DNA of 64,000 bases from DAISKN01 sp963716925 (lineage in GTDB: Bacteria > Acidobacteriota > Vicinamibacteria > Marinacidobacterales > SMYC01), in contig CAVQUX010000018.1 of the NCBI GenBank assembly GCA_963716925.1, forward strand, positions 186,001 through 250,000, written 5' to 3'. This document shows positions 9,311 to 18,510 of the stretch, piece by piece. Both the position numbers and the translations under genes were made by a program. The notes under the pieces are model-generated. The model made no database searches. It worked only from the letters and a program-made list of their open reading frames with translations, and was not told the origin of the DNA. The number at the start of each line of letters is the position of its first letter. Position 1 is the first letter of the stretch.

Positions 9311-10987
9311 ATGAGACGTTTTCTAGGTCTCGCCGCCGCGTCTTGTCTCGTCACGTCCTTGGCCCTCGCGAGCTCCGAGCCCGTTCGAGGACGAAACGGT
9401 ATGGTTGCGTCCCAGAACATCCTCGCCTCCCAGGCCGGAGTCGAGATGCTCAAGGCCGGGGGAAATGCCGTCGATGCCGCGGTCGCGACCGCCTTCGCCC
9501 TCGCCGTGACTCTTCCCGAGGCGGGGAACATCGGCGGCGGCGGCTTTCTCCTCTTCCGCCCGGCTTCGGGCGAGGCGGAGGCCTACGACTTTCGCGAGAC
9601 CGCTCCCGCGGCGACGAGCCCGGAGATGTTTCTGCGAGACGGCGTCTACGACCCGGAGCTGCATCATCGCAGCGGCCGCGCGGTCGGAGTGCCCGGAACC
9701 GTGGCCGGGCTCTACCTCGCCTGGCAGGAGCACGGAAAGCTGCCCTGGAAGCGCCTTGTCGCGCCCGCCATTGGGCTCGCCCGGGAAGGCGTCCTCGTCA
9801 GCGACGGCATGGAGCGTTCTCTTCTTTCGATGCGCGCCGAACGCTGGCAGGAGCATCCTGGCACCATCGCCCAGTTCACGCAGAACGGCGCTCCCTATCG
9901 CATGGGAGACAGGCTGAAGCAGGAGGACCTGGCCCGGACGCTCGAACGGATCGCCGCGGACGGCCCGAAAGGCTTCTACGAAGGCGAGACCGCGCGGCTC
10001 ATCGTCGAGGAGATGTCCCGGGTCGGAGGTCTCGTCACCCTCGATGACTTGAAGGGGTACCGTGCGAAGAAGAGAGAACCGGTGCGCGGCACGTACCGCG
10101 GGTACGAGATCGCATCGATGCCTCCTCCCAGCTCAGGCGGAATCGCGCTCATCGAGATCCTCAACATCCTCGAAGGTTACGATCTCGCGGCGTATGGGTT
10201 CCAGTCCTCGAAGAGCCTTCACCTGGTGGTCGAGTCCATGCGCCGGGCGTTCGCCGACCGGGCACGCGATCTCGGCGACCCCGACTTCAATCCCGGCATC
10301 CCCGGGGAGAAGCTGATCTCGAAGGAATACGCCGCGCAGCTGCGCGCGACCATCGATCCCGAGCGGGCGTCGACATCCTCGGTCGCCGCCCTCGACCCCA
10401 CGACGGAGAGCCTCGACACGACTCATTTCTCGGCGGTCGACTCCGAGAAGAACGCGGTCGCGCTCACGTATACTATCGAGCTTCCCTTCACGATCGTGAC
10501 CGGCGGCGGCTTTCTCCTCAACACCGAGCTCGGGGACTTCAACGCCGCGCCCGGCCTCACCACCGCGGAAGGTCTCATCGGAACGAAAGCGAACCTCGCT
10601 GCTCCAGGCAAAAGGCCACTGTCCAGCATGTCGCCTACGATCGTTACTCGAGACGGAGAGCTCTTCTTCGTCACCGGAAGCCCGGGCGGGAGGACCATCA
10701 TCAACACCGTGGTGCAGACGATCGTGAACGCCGTCGACTTCGATCTGAACGCCCAGGAGGCGGTCGACGCCGGGCGAATCCACCACCAGTGGCTTCCCGA
10801 TAGGATCCAGCACGAAGCCCTTCGGTTCTCTCCCGACACCCTCGCCGGGCTTTCGGCGAGGGGCCACGCCCTGGTATCCGTTCCCGAGCTCGGCTGCGCC
10901 CAGGTGATCCTCTACCGCCGCGACGAGAAGATCTTCGAGGGCGCTTCCGACACCAGGCGCCGGGACGGCGGCGTCGCCGCGTACTAG
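9311..10987 (+). CDS. ggt: Gamma-glutamyltransferase (periplasmic)
   Basis: A 558-residue Ntn hydrolase that cleaves gamma-glutamyl bonds of glutathione and transfers or hydrolyses the glutamyl group. I chose ATG 9311 (signal peptide MRRFLGLAAASCLVTSLALA) over longer open reading upstream; ggaggatctcc precedes it. Family landmarks are VEMLKAGGNAVDAAVATAFA, NIGGGGFLLF, the autoprocessing/catalytic Thr in STTHFSAVD-type context (DTTHFSAVDSE, about residue 375), TGGGFLLNTELGDF, and LSSMSPTIV before SPGGRTIINTV. The length is normal for a two-subunit precursor. It is intact and monocistronic. A role in periplasmic thiol or amino acid scavenging is the family expectation. Confidence 0.92.
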   Translation: MRRFLGLAAASCLVTSLALASSEPVRGRNGMVASQNILASQAGVEMLKAGGNAVDAAVATAFALAVTLPEAGNIGGGGFLLFRPASGEAEAYDFRETAPAATSPEMFLRDGVYDPELHHRSGRAVGVPGTVAGLYLAWQEHGKLPWKRLVAPAIGLAREGVLVSDGMERSLLSMRAERWQEHPGTIAQFTQNGAPYRMGDRLKQEDLARTLERIAADGPKGFYEGETARLIVEEMSRVGGLVTLDDLKGYRAKKREPVRGTYRGYEIASMPPPSSGGIALIEILNILEGYDLAAYGFQSSKSLHLVVESMRRAFADRARDLGDPDFNPGIPGEKLISKEYAAQLRATIDPERASTSSVAALDPTTESLDTTHFSAVDSEKNAVALTYTIELPFTIVTGGGFLLNTELGDFNAAPGLTTAEGLIGTKANLAAPGKRPLSSMSPTIVTRDGELFFVTGSPGGRTIINTVVQTIVNAVDFDLNAQEAVDAGRIHHQWLPDRIQHEALRFSPDTLAGLSARGHALVSVPELGCAQVILYRRDEKIFEGASDTRRRDGGVAAY

Positions 10988-11035
10988 CACCGCCCTCGTT
11001 CGGAACGCGCGCAAGGCGACGGCCCCAGCGCTACA

Positions 11036-14000
11036 ATGCGGGTCGTGTTTCGGGGTGCGGCTCTCGTTCTAGCGGGAGTGCTGTCTCATCCAGCCGCGGG
11101 CCAGGGGCGAGCACCCGTCGGCGTCATTCGACAAATCTCCATCGATCAAGGGCTCTCCGATAGCCATGTGAGGTCCATCGTTCAGGACCACGAAGGATTT
11201 CTCTGGTTCGCGACGGCCGATGGGCTCAATCGATTCGACGGATACGAGATGCGGGTCTTCCGCAGCGAGCCTTCGAACCCGCGCAGCCTGGGATTCAACT
11301 TCGTGTACGCGCTTTTCGTCGATCGGTCGGGGCGCCTCTGGGTCGGAACCCTGGGCGGCGGTCTCCATCGATTCGATCCGCTTACCGAGGGCTTCGTTCG
11401 CTATCAGCACGATCCGAACGATCCCGACAGCCTCGCGGACAACGAGGTCCATGCGATTTGTGAAGATCGGACGGGGGCGCTCTGGGTAGCCACTTCGAAA
11501 GGTCTGGACCGGATGGACGCTTCCTCCGGCCGATTCCGACACTACCGACACGATCCGCGGGATCCCGAGAGTCTGAGCCACGACGATGTCTATTCCGTGA
11601 TCGAGGACCGGGCTGGAACACTCTGGGCGGCGACGTATGGAGGTGGAGTCAGCCGACTGGTCGACGACGCCGGCAATCGCTTCGTTCGCTACCGTCATGA
11701 TCCCGAGAACCCGGCGAGCCTCGCGAACGATCTCGCGAGGGTGGTGTACGAGGACCAGGAGGGAGGCCTCTGGATTGGAACCTGGGGGGGCGGGCTCAAC
11801 AAGTTCGACCCGAGTCGAGGGATCTTCGAGCGCTACGACGGGGGGCCGTCGAGCATGCGGATCGCGAGCATTCTCGAAGACAGCGCGGGTCATTTGTGGG
11901 TTGGAGCTGCCGGAGCCGGTCTGAGTCGATTCGACCGGACCACGGAGTCCTTCGAAACCTACAGCCACGACCCTGCTGAGCCCCTCGGCTTGAGCCACGA
12001 CAACGTCGTGTCGGTGTTCGAAGACAAGGAAGGACTTCTCTGGGTGGGGACCGGCGGCGGCGGCGTGAACGTGCTCGATCCTGCGCGAAAACCCTTCGCT
12101 ACTCTTCGCCTCTCCTCTTCAGGTCCCGCAGGAGCCGGTCTCCTGCCGGACGTGCGCGATGTCCTCGAGGACCGTGAGGGAACCTTGTGGATCGGGACGT
12201 TCGGGAACGGCCTTTACGCTGCCAGCGAGAAAGCCCGTGGTGTACAGAACTACCGAAACGACCCTGCGAATCCCTGGAGCTTGAGCGACGATGTAGTCTT
12301 GTCGATTGCGGAGGGCTCGCGGGACGTCCTGTGGGTCGGTACCTCGAGCGGTCTCAATCGGCTCGATCCCTCGACCGGGCGATTCCACCGGTACGATCAT
12401 GACGCGCGCGATCCGAAAAGCCTCAACGATCCCGTGGTTCTTTCCGTTCTCGATGACCCGGTGGCCGGCGCCGTCTGGGTGGGCACGTCGAAAGGGCTCA
12501 GTCGCCTGGACCCCGCAACCGGGGAGTTCACCCGGTACCGGCGGGAGCCGAATACAGAAGAGGGCGCGGGCCCGGTCGAGGTCCGCGCGATTCTCAAGGA
12601 TCGGAAAGGCGCGTTGTGGCTCGCGAGATCCGTCGGCCTCGAACGGCTGGATCCTTCCACGGGACGGTCCCGGTACTTCAGTCTCAGTACGGATCCGGGC
12701 TCGAGCGAGATCGGGGTGTGGGCAATCCATGAGGGCGAGAACGGCCGGTTCTGGCTCGGGACATCCTCCGGGCTCCTCTCGTTCGAATCCGAGACCGGAG
12801 CCGTCAAAAGATACGCCGATCCTCCAGAGACGCACTTCGGCATGGTGGGCTCGATCCTTCGGGACGACGAGGGCCGCCTGTGGCTCGGCCGGTCCCGAGG
12901 GCTCGCCCGGTTCGATCCCGGGACCGAGGAATTCAAGTACTACGGCTCGGACGAGCTTCAGCTGCGGCAGGGATTCCTGATGGGCGCCGCCAGGAGCAGA
13001 ACCGGCCGTCTCCTCTTCGGCGCCGGAGACGGCCTGCTCGCTTTCGACCCCTCGGAGATCCGCGATAGCTCGTACGTCCCGCCAGTGGTCATCACGGGAA
13101 TGGAGTTGGCTCATCGAGCGGTTCCGGTAGGAGGCGATTCGATCTTGAAGCAGTCCATCACCAAGACCGAAGAGCTCGCGCTTCCCGCTCGAGATCGCGT
13201 CCTCTCGTTCGAGTTCGCGGCGCTCAGCTACCGCGCACCGCGAAAGAACCGCTATCGCTACCGGCTCGAAGGCTTCGATTCCGAGTGGACGGAGGTGGAC
13301 AGCGAGCGGCGACAGGTCACCTACACCAATCTCCCGCCGGGGGGCTACGTCTTTCGCGTGCGGGGCTCGAACAACGACGGCATCTGGAACGAAGAGGGCG
13401 CGGCCCTGCGACTCCAGGTCCTGCCCTTCTGGTGGCAGAGCTGGTGGTTCCGAAGTGGAGGATTGATGACTCTTTCGCTCACTCTGTTCGCCGCCCACCA
13501 GCGGCGGTTGCGCGCGGTGGAAAAGCGCGCCGCGGAGCTCCAGCACGAAGTCGCGGCCAGGAAGACGGCGGAGGCGGCGCTCAGAGAGCGAGAAGAGCGG
13601 AACCGCAGCGTGCTCGAGTCTCTGAAGAGCAACATCGCCCTTCTCGACCGTGCCGGGAGAATCACCGCGGTGAACGAAAGCTGGTCCGCGTTCGTGGGTG
13701 CGGACGTCGGAGTCGACTACACGGGAGTTCTGCGGCGCTCGGCCGATGGCGGCGACGAGAAGGCGCGCGAAGTGCTCTCGGGCATCGAGTCCGTGCTCGA
13801 AGGGAGACGGGAGATCTTCGATCTGGAGTATCCTCATTCCGCCCCGGCAGGGATGCTCTGGTACTCGATGACAGTAGTGCCCTTCCGTGGCCACGAGGGC
13901 GGCGCGGTCGTGTCATTGACCAACGTTACCGACCGCAGGCGCGCCGTGGACGAGGCGCAGAAACGACGCGAGGAACTGGCGCATTTCGCCAGAGTGGCGA

Positions 14001-14680
14001 CGGTAGGAGAGCTCACGGCCTCCATCGCCCACGAGATCAACCAGCCTCTCGCGTCGATCGTCACCTACGCGAACGCCGGACGGCGGTTCCTCGATAGGGG
14101 CTCCCCGGCTTCGGAAGACATCCGGGGTATCCTGCAGGCCATCGCCGACCAGGGAAAACGGGCCGGGGACATCGTCCTTCACCTGCGAGAGCTCCTCCGG
14201 AAAGGCCCGGTCGAGCACACCCGCATCGACGTGAACGAGCTCCTCCGAGGCGTCCTCGCGCTGGTGCATGGTGACGCGCTTCAGAAGGGGGTCTCCCTGA
14301 GCCATGCTTTGGCACCAGGGCTCCCACGTGTCCCCGGAAATACCATCGAGCTTCAGCAGGTCATGCTGAATCTGGTGATGAACGGCTTCGAAGCCATGAG
14401 CCAGGGGAACGACGGCCCCCGCGAGATGCGATTTCGAACGTGGAGCGGCGGCGGAAAGACAATCGAGATCGCGCTCACCGACTCCGGGCCTCCGATTGCC
14501 GAGGAGACGTTCTCGAAGATGTTCCAGCGGTTCTACACCAGCAAGCCCGAGGGACTGGGTATCGGTCTTTCGATCAGTCAGACCATCGTGGAGTCCCACG
14601 GCGGGACGCTCTGGGCGGAGCGCAATACGGGACGAGGCCTGACGATGCGCGTCAGTCTTCCGACACGGGACTCGACGTGA
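11036..14680 (+). CDS. Propeller-sensing hybrid-type histidine kinase (Reg_prop/Y_Y_Y/PAS/HisKA)
   Basis: A 1214-residue membrane sensor. After a signal peptide come about 14 'two-component regulator propeller' repeats (about residues 30-650) with recurring units such as VVSVFEDKEGLLWVGT. They form two beta-propellers outside the cell. A Y_Y_Y domain follows (about 720-800, GYVFRVRGSNNDGIWNEEG), then one transmembrane helix (about 805-825), coiled coil, a PAS domain (about 850-980), HisKA with phospho-His near residue 999 (SIAHEINQPLASIVTYANAG), and HATPase_c ending GLGIGLSISQTIVESHGG. No receiver or DNA-binding domain is fused, unlike Bacteroidetes hybrid systems. The 3' end overlaps by 29 bases a convergent receiver gene, and a FixJ-type regulator lies next to that; these are the likely partners. 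Confidence 0.9.
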   Translation: MRVVFRGAALVLAGVLSHPAAGQGRAPVGVIRQISIDQGLSDSHVRSIVQDHEGFLWFATADGLNRFDGYEMRVFRSEPSNPRSLGFNFVYALFVDRSGRLWVGTLGGGLHRFDPLTEGFVRYQHDPNDPDSLADNEVHAICEDRTGALWVATSKGLDRMDASSGRFRHYRHDPRDPESLSHDDVYSVIEDRAGTLWAATYGGGVSRLVDDAGNRFVRYRHDPENPASLANDLARVVYEDQEGGLWIGTWGGGLNKFDPSRGIFERYDGGPSSMRIASILEDSAGHLWVGAAGAGLSRFDRTTESFETYSHDPAEPLGLSHDNVVSVFEDKEGLLWVGTGGGGVNVLDPARKPFATLRLSSSGPAGAGLLPDVRDVLEDREGTLWIGTFGNGLYAASEKARGVQNYRNDPANPWSLSDDVVLSIAEGSRDVLWVGTSSGLNRLDPSTGRFHRYDHDARDPKSLNDPVVLSVLDDPVAGAVWVGTSKGLSRLDPATGEFTRYRREPNTEEGAGPVEVRAILKDRKGALWLARSVGLERLDPSTGRSRYFSLSTDPGSSEIGVWAIHEGENGRFWLGTSSGLLSFESETGAVKRYADPPETHFGMVGSILRDDEGRLWLGRSRGLARFDPGTEEFKYYGSDELQLRQGFLMGAARSRTGRLLFGAGDGLLAFDPSEIRDSSYVPPVVITGMELAHRAVPVGGDSILKQSITKTEELALPARDRVLSFEFAALSYRAPRKNRYRYRLEGFDSEWTEVDSERRQVTYTNLPPGGYVFRVRGSNNDGIWNEEGAALRLQVLPFWWQSWWFRSGGLMTLSLTLFAAHQRRLRAVEKRAAELQHEVAARKTAEAALREREERNRSVLESLKSNIALLDRAGRITAVNESWSAFVGADVGVDYTGVLRRSADGGDEKAREVLSGIESVLEGRREIFDLEYPHSAPAGMLWYSMTVVPFRGHEGGAVVSLTNVTDRRRAVDEAQKRREELAHFARVATVGELTASIAHEINQPLASIVTYANAGRRFLDRGSPASEDIRGILQAIADQGKRAGDIVLHLRELLRKGPVEHTRIDVNELLRGVLALVHGDALQKGVSLSHALAPGLPRVPGNTIELQQVMLNLVMNGFEAMSQGNDGPREMRFRTWSGGGKTIEIALTDSGPPIAEETFSKMFQRFYTSKPEGLGIGLSISQTIVESHGGTLWAERNTGRGLTMRVSLPTRDST

Positions 14681-15047
14681 GGGCTGCGTGGATGGCGTCG
14701 AGGAGCTCCTCGTCGCCGAAGGGCTTGTGGAAGAACGCTACCGCCCCGGCCTCCAGCGCTCGCCGTCGAGTCTCCTCGTTCCCGTCACCGGTGATGATGA
14801 GGATCGGCAGATCGTGGTCCGTTCCCACGATTCGCTTTTGCAGGCGGAAACCGTCCATCTCCGGCATCCGAACGTCCAGGAGCAGGCAGGCGGGACGGCT
14901 GATGGGAGCGGTGAGGAACTCCCGCGCGGAGGCGAATGTCTGGACGCCGAGACCGACGGAGCGGAGCAAAGCCTCGAGAGAGTGGCGGACGGCGGGCTCG
15001 TCGTCCACTACGTACACCGTGGCTTTCTCTTCTGGGGTCCATGCCAT
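14652..15047 (-). CDS. Single-domain response regulator (CheY/receiver)
   Basis: A 131-residue stand-alone receiver. The acidic pocket is VYVVDDEP (Asp15-Asp16), the phosphoacceptor Asp58 is in LLLDVRMPEMDG, the conserved Thr is in LIITGDGN, and Lys108 is in FHKPFG. There is no output domain. Its 3' end overlaps the 3' end of the propeller kinase, and it follows the FixJ-like regulator on the same strand. It probably acts as a phosphate sink or second target of that kinase; this is inferred from location only. Confidence 0.88.
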   Translation of the reverse strand: MAWTPEEKATVYVVDDEPAVRHSLEALLRSVGLGVQTFASAREFLTAPISRPACLLLDVRMPEMDGFRLQKRIVGTDHDLPILIITGDGNEETRRRALEAGAVAFFHKPFGDEELLDAIHAALTSSPVSED

Positions 15048-15116
15048 GCAGGCTCCGTGAATCCGCGACCGACTATTGGAGCACGGAGCCGTCGAAGAGG
15101 GAATCGAACTTAGGTA

Positions 15117-15788
15117 CTACGGAGCTCGGTCTTCCTGGACCCTCCCGGCCATGTGCACCAGGTCCGGAACCGATTGAGCTCCCATCTTCGCCATGACCCG
15201 GCCGCGATGGATTTTGATGGTCTGCTCGGCGGCGCCGAGCTCTGACGCGATCTGCTTGTTGAGGAGGCCTTTCACTACGAGAGCCATGACCTGGCGCTCG
15301 CGCGGCGTCAACTCCTCGAATCGCTCCTGAACGACGGCCCGTTCGGCCCGCTCGGCACGGGCTTTCTCGTCCCGAGCGAGCGCGGACATGACGGCCGAAA
15401 GAAGCCGGTCGTCGGTGAACGGCTTCTCGAGGAAGTCCAGAGCGCCGGCTTTCATGGCACGTACGCTCGCGGGGACGTCTCCATAGCCGGTGATGAAAAC
15501 AATGGGAATCTCGCGCCCCTCGCACCGAAGCTTCTCCTGGAGGTCGAGCCCGTTGGGGCCCTTCAGGTTGAGATCGAGGACCAGGCAGGAAGGAACTTCG
15601 TCCGGGGCCGCGTCGAGGAAATCCTGCGAGGAGGGGAAGGTCGCGGCCGAGATGCGAACGGAGCGGAACAGCTCGGAGAGCGAGGCGCGCACCCCAGGGT
15701 CGTCGTCGACGATGTACACCTTCGGCTGGGCCGGCAACTGCTGCACTAGGCCCGCGGTTTTCCCTGAGCTTTTCGCCGTTTCCCGCAC
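15117..15788 (-). CDS. FixJ/NarL-type response regulator with LuxR HTH
   Basis: A 223-residue transcription regulator. The receiver domain (about residues 22-140) has VYIVDDDPG, phosphoacceptor Asp72 in LVLDLNLKGPNG, FITGYGD and FLEKPF. The C-terminal LuxR-type HTH (about 160-215) has LTPRERQVMALVVKGLLNKQ, then TIKIHRGRVMAKMG. The FixJ-like receiver pairs well with the FixL-like HisKA (HEINQPL) of the facing kinase gene. It is first in a two-gene minus-strand unit with the single receiver, with 69 bases between them. Targets are unknown. The operon promoter would lie at 15790-15890, divergent from the next plus-strand gene. Confidence 0.9.
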   Translation of the reverse strand: MRETAKSSGKTAGLVQQLPAQPKVYIVDDDPGVRASLSELFRSVRISAATFPSSQDFLDAAPDEVPSCLVLDLNLKGPNGLDLQEKLRCEGREIPIVFITGYGDVPASVRAMKAGALDFLEKPFTDDRLLSAVMSALARDEKARAERAERAVVQERFEELTPRERQVMALVVKGLLNKQIASELGAAEQTIKIHRGRVMAKMGAQSVPDLVHMAGRVQEDRAP

Positions 15789-15890
15789 GACGTCCGGTAT
15801 TTTAGCGCACCCTCGGAGCGTAAAACCAAGGTCGTATTGTCTCCCCCCCCGGTCCCTAACCTATCCTTCGACCGCCACCAAGGAGGCAAT

Positions 15891-16514
15891 ATGTCGTACG
15901 GACAATCGTATTCTTTCCGCACTTCTGCAATCGGAGCGTTGGTTCTGGCTCTCGTAGCCCTCGTCCCCACCGGCAGTACGGCGGAGGACAACAAGCTCGA
16001 AGAGCGCTACAACGCTTTCGGAGTCGCCATGGGCGCGGGCATGGCGGGCGTCCTCAACATCACCGTCACCCGGTACTCGACGGAGGAGGAGCGAAAGCTT
16101 CTCATCGACACTCTTACAAAGGAAGGCCAGGAGAAGATGGTCGACCTTCTGCGCAAACAGCCGGAAACCGGGTTTGCGCGCACGCAGTCGGGCGCCGGCA
16201 TGAAGGGCTGGCCGAGCGTACGCCTCTACTATGCGCACCAAACCCAGCAGGACGGCAAACGCATCGTGGTCCTGGCGGCCGAGCGGAACATGACCATGGC
16301 CGAAAGGTCGAGCGGAGGCCGCTCGGTCGACTACGACGTCTCCGCCCTCGTGATGGAGCTCGAACCCGTGCAGGGCGATAGCAAGGTGATCGAAAAGGGG
16401 ACGGGAACTCTCTATCAGGCCGCGAAATTCAGCTTCGACAAGGACAACAAGCTCAAGGTCGAGTATCTGGGCACGCAGCCGATCCGCCTCACCGATATCA
16501 AACGAGAGAAATAA
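15891..16514 (+). CDS. Secreted protein of unknown function
   Basis: A 207-residue protein starting at ATG 15891 behind a strong RBS (aaggagg). The signal peptide is about residues 1-32 (cleavage near STA-ED). The mature protein is hydrophilic with mixed alpha/beta character, including TRYSTEEERKLLIDTLTKEG and YDVSALVMELEP. No Cys lipobox is present. I do not recognise the family. It heads a plus-strand series of small exported proteins (15.9-18.5 kb) with short gaps, probably one transcription unit or a cluster of related function. Confidence 0.7.
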   Translation: MSYGQSYSFRTSAIGALVLALVALVPTGSTAEDNKLEERYNAFGVAMGAGMAGVLNITVTRYSTEEERKLLIDTLTKEGQEKMVDLLRKQPETGFARTQSGAGMKGWPSVRLYYAHQTQQDGKRIVVLAAERNMTMAERSSGGRSVDYDVSALVMELEPVQGDSKVIEKGTGTLYQAAKFSFDKDNKLKVEYLGTQPIRLTDIKREK

Positions 16515-16539
16515 CTCTCGATTCCGAGGGAGGAAGATC

Positions 16540-17073
16540 ATGGAACTACTGTTGCCCCTGCTCCTGTTCGCCCTCGCCCCGGTCTCGGCCCTCGGGCAGA
16601 AACCAATGACGGAGGGCGACGTCGTGGAAATGACCGCCAAGATCGTGGCGATCGACCACGACGCCCGGCTCATCACGCTCGAGGACGAGGACGGGGAAGT
16701 CGAGACCGTTCTGGCCGGGCCGGAGGTGAAGCGTTTCGACGAGCTGAAGGTCGGCGACAAGGTGACCTTCCGCTACTACGAGTCGCTCGTGACCTCCATC
16801 CGCAAACCCGGCGATGCCGCCCCGGTCGCCTCCGGCGATCCGACTCTGGTGCGCGGCACCGGCCCCAAACCCTCCGCAACGATGTCGCAGCAGTTGACGG
16901 CCACGGTGACCATTACCGAACTGGACCCCAAAGTAGGGTCAGTGACGGTCAAGACCGAAGAAGGAAAAACGATGAGCTTCCAGGTCGACGACAAGAAGAA
17001 TCTCAAGGGCGTGAAGGTGGGCGACCGCGTCGATATCACCTACACCGCTGCCGTCATGATTACCGTCAAGTAG
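16540..17073 (+). CDS. Small secreted protein with OB-fold-like segments
   Basis: A 177-residue exported protein with a signal peptide ending VSALGQ at about residue 20. Two similar halves contain short beta-rich metal-tolerance-like motifs: AKIVAIDHDARLITLEDEDG with KVGDKVTFRYYES, and TVTITELDPKVGSVTVKTEE with KVGDRVDITYTAA. The repeated 'K-VGD-V-Y' pattern suggests duplicated small barrels of the type seen in periplasmic copper-binding or DUF5666-like proteins. It starts 25 bases after the preceding gene, with an RBS (gaggga). No enzymatic residues stand out. The function is unknown. Confidence 0.7.
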   Translation: MELLLPLLLFALAPVSALGQKPMTEGDVVEMTAKIVAIDHDARLITLEDEDGEVETVLAGPEVKRFDELKVGDKVTFRYYESLVTSIRKPGDAAPVASGDPTLVRGTGPKPSATMSQQLTATVTITELDPKVGSVTVKTEEGKTMSFQVDDKKNLKGVKVGDRVDITYTAAVMITVK

Positions 17074-17085
17074 AGAGAACCTGTG

Positions 17086-17769
17086 ATGAAGACTAAAATT
17101 GCGCTCGCTTTGGGACTGACGTGTTTGCTCGCGGTGGCCGTCCAGGCACAAGACGTGAACGTGGACTGGCAGCGAGGAAACGACTTCTCCAAATACAAGA
17201 CCTACGCCTGGGGTGAGTCCCAGCATCCCATCAAGGACGACATGTGGGCCCAGAGGGTGGTCGGACTCATGGACGCGAGGTCCGACGACCTTCTTCGGGC
17301 TATCGGACACGAGCTACTACGGCGTCGTACTACAGCTACGGCGGGGTACTACCGGCTTACATGTACGGGGGCGTACCTTATTACTATCCGTGCCGCCGCC
17401 GTACTACGCTTACTACAGTCAGCCTCCGGTAGGCGCCATCATCGTGGCCGTCGCCGGGGCTACCTACCTCGTCTCGCAGCAGGGGAGCTATCAGAAGAAG
17501 ACGACAAGCAGCGACGGAAGCGTCGTATACCAGGCCGTCCCGGCGCCGGAGGGAGCTCAACTGAAGACGCTTCCGGCGGAGCGGGCGCTCGTCACCGTCT
17601 CCGGGACGACCTATACCTGTACTCCAACACGTTCTATCGACGCGTCGTCAGGGCACGCAGGAACAGTTCGTGGTGGTCTCGCCCAGCAGGTGCGTCTTCA
17701 TCCCTTGAAGACCAGCTGAAGGTGCCGTTCCAGATCCAGGTGATGACGAACGTGGCGGTGCGGACCTGA
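17086..17769 (+). pseudogene. Chimeric remnant: DUF4136-like N-terminus joined to an unrelated C-terminus
   Basis: From ATG 17086 there is a signal peptide and a DUF4136-like start (DVNVDWQRGNDFSKYKTYAW) for about 65 codons. After about 17290 homology stops. What follows, in shifting frames, is Tyr/Pro-rich sequence (PAYMYGGVPYYYP; PPYYAYYSQPPVGAIIVAVA) and a beta-rich tail (VYQAVPAPEGAQLKTLPAER, VTVSGTTY, LYSNTFYRRVV, VPFQIQVMTNVAVRT) of the kind found in small cell-surface proteins. At least three frame changes occur between 17290 and 17700. Two genes have therefore been fused by a deletion, with extra indels. It could be an assembly join. No functional product is expected as written. Confidence 0.55.
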
Positions 17770-17786
17770 CCAGAGGAGATAATTCG

Positions 17787-18482
17787 ATGAAGAAATTGGG
17801 ATTCTTGTGTGTCTTTCTGATTGCGTTCGGCGGCATGGCTCTCGCGCTGCAGAGCCCGGAGATCCAGGAGAAAGCGGCCGCCGCCAAAGCGGCCGCTGCC
17901 CGAAACCAGCAGGCCCTTCGGTCTTACTCCTGGGTCGCCAAGACCGAGCTCAGCCTCAAAGGCGAGGTCAAGAACACCAAGATCGAGGCCTGCAAGTACG
18001 GACCGGATGGCAAGGTGCAGAAGACGCTCCTCACCGACCCTCCGGCGCCGGCCGAGAAGAAACGCGGCCTCAAGGGAAAAATCATCGAGAAGAAGAAGGG
18101 CGAGATGAAGGAAGAGCTCGAGAGCGCCGCCGCCCTCGCGCAGAGCTACGTCCCCCCTTCGCCCGAGAAGATCCAGGCGGTCGTCGCCGCCGGCAAAGTC
18201 TCGCTCTCGCAAGCGGGGGCCGGCGCAGTCGCGATCCAGTTTCCGGATTACGAGAAGGCGGGCGACTCGCTCACGCTGACGTTCGACTCCGGAGTGAAGG
18301 CGCTTCGCCGGGTTGCCGTGGACACATGGCTCGACGAGCCGACCAACAAAGTCACGCTCGAGGTGGATTTCCAGTCGCTCCCCGACGGCACGAACTACGC
18401 GGCGACGACAGCCTTGAAGATTCCCGCCAAGCAGATCGAGGTCCAGATAGAGAACAGCAACTACCAGAAGGTGTCTCCGTAG
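17787..18482 (+). CDS. Secreted protein of unknown function
   Basis: A 231-residue exported protein with a signal peptide of about 20 residues (cleavage near ALA-LQ). Ala-rich helix follows (EKAAAAKAAAARNQQALR), then a beta region starting SYSWVAKTELSLKGEVKNTK, a basic segment (KKRGLKGKIIEKKKGEMK) and a second beta-rich half to the C-terminus. The layout of outer strands around a basic helix resembles LolA-like lipoprotein carriers, but this is weak. An RBS (agaggag) precedes the start, and the gene lies 28 bases upstream of the DUF3604 gene, suggesting co-transcription. Confidence 0.7.
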   Translation: MKKLGFLCVFLIAFGGMALALQSPEIQEKAAAAKAAAARNQQALRSYSWVAKTELSLKGEVKNTKIEACKYGPDGKVQKTLLTDPPAPAEKKRGLKGKIIEKKKGEMKEELESAAALAQSYVPPSPEKIQAVVAAGKVSLSQAGAGAVAIQFPDYEKAGDSLTLTFDSGVKALRRVAVDTWLDEPTNKVTLEVDFQSLPDGTNYAATTALKIPAKQIEVQIENSNYQKVSP

Positions 18483-18510
18483 GAGGGAGCTCAGGGAAGG
18501 GAGTCCATGG

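Noticed and set aside
7779..9314. 511-codon plus-strand open frame
   Set aside because: Antisense shadow of the amidohydrolase; no signal, motif or plausible RBS.
15060..15120. tRNA-like T-arm sequence (gggaatcgaact)
   Set aside because: No matching acceptor, D-arm or anticodon arm could be folded around it.
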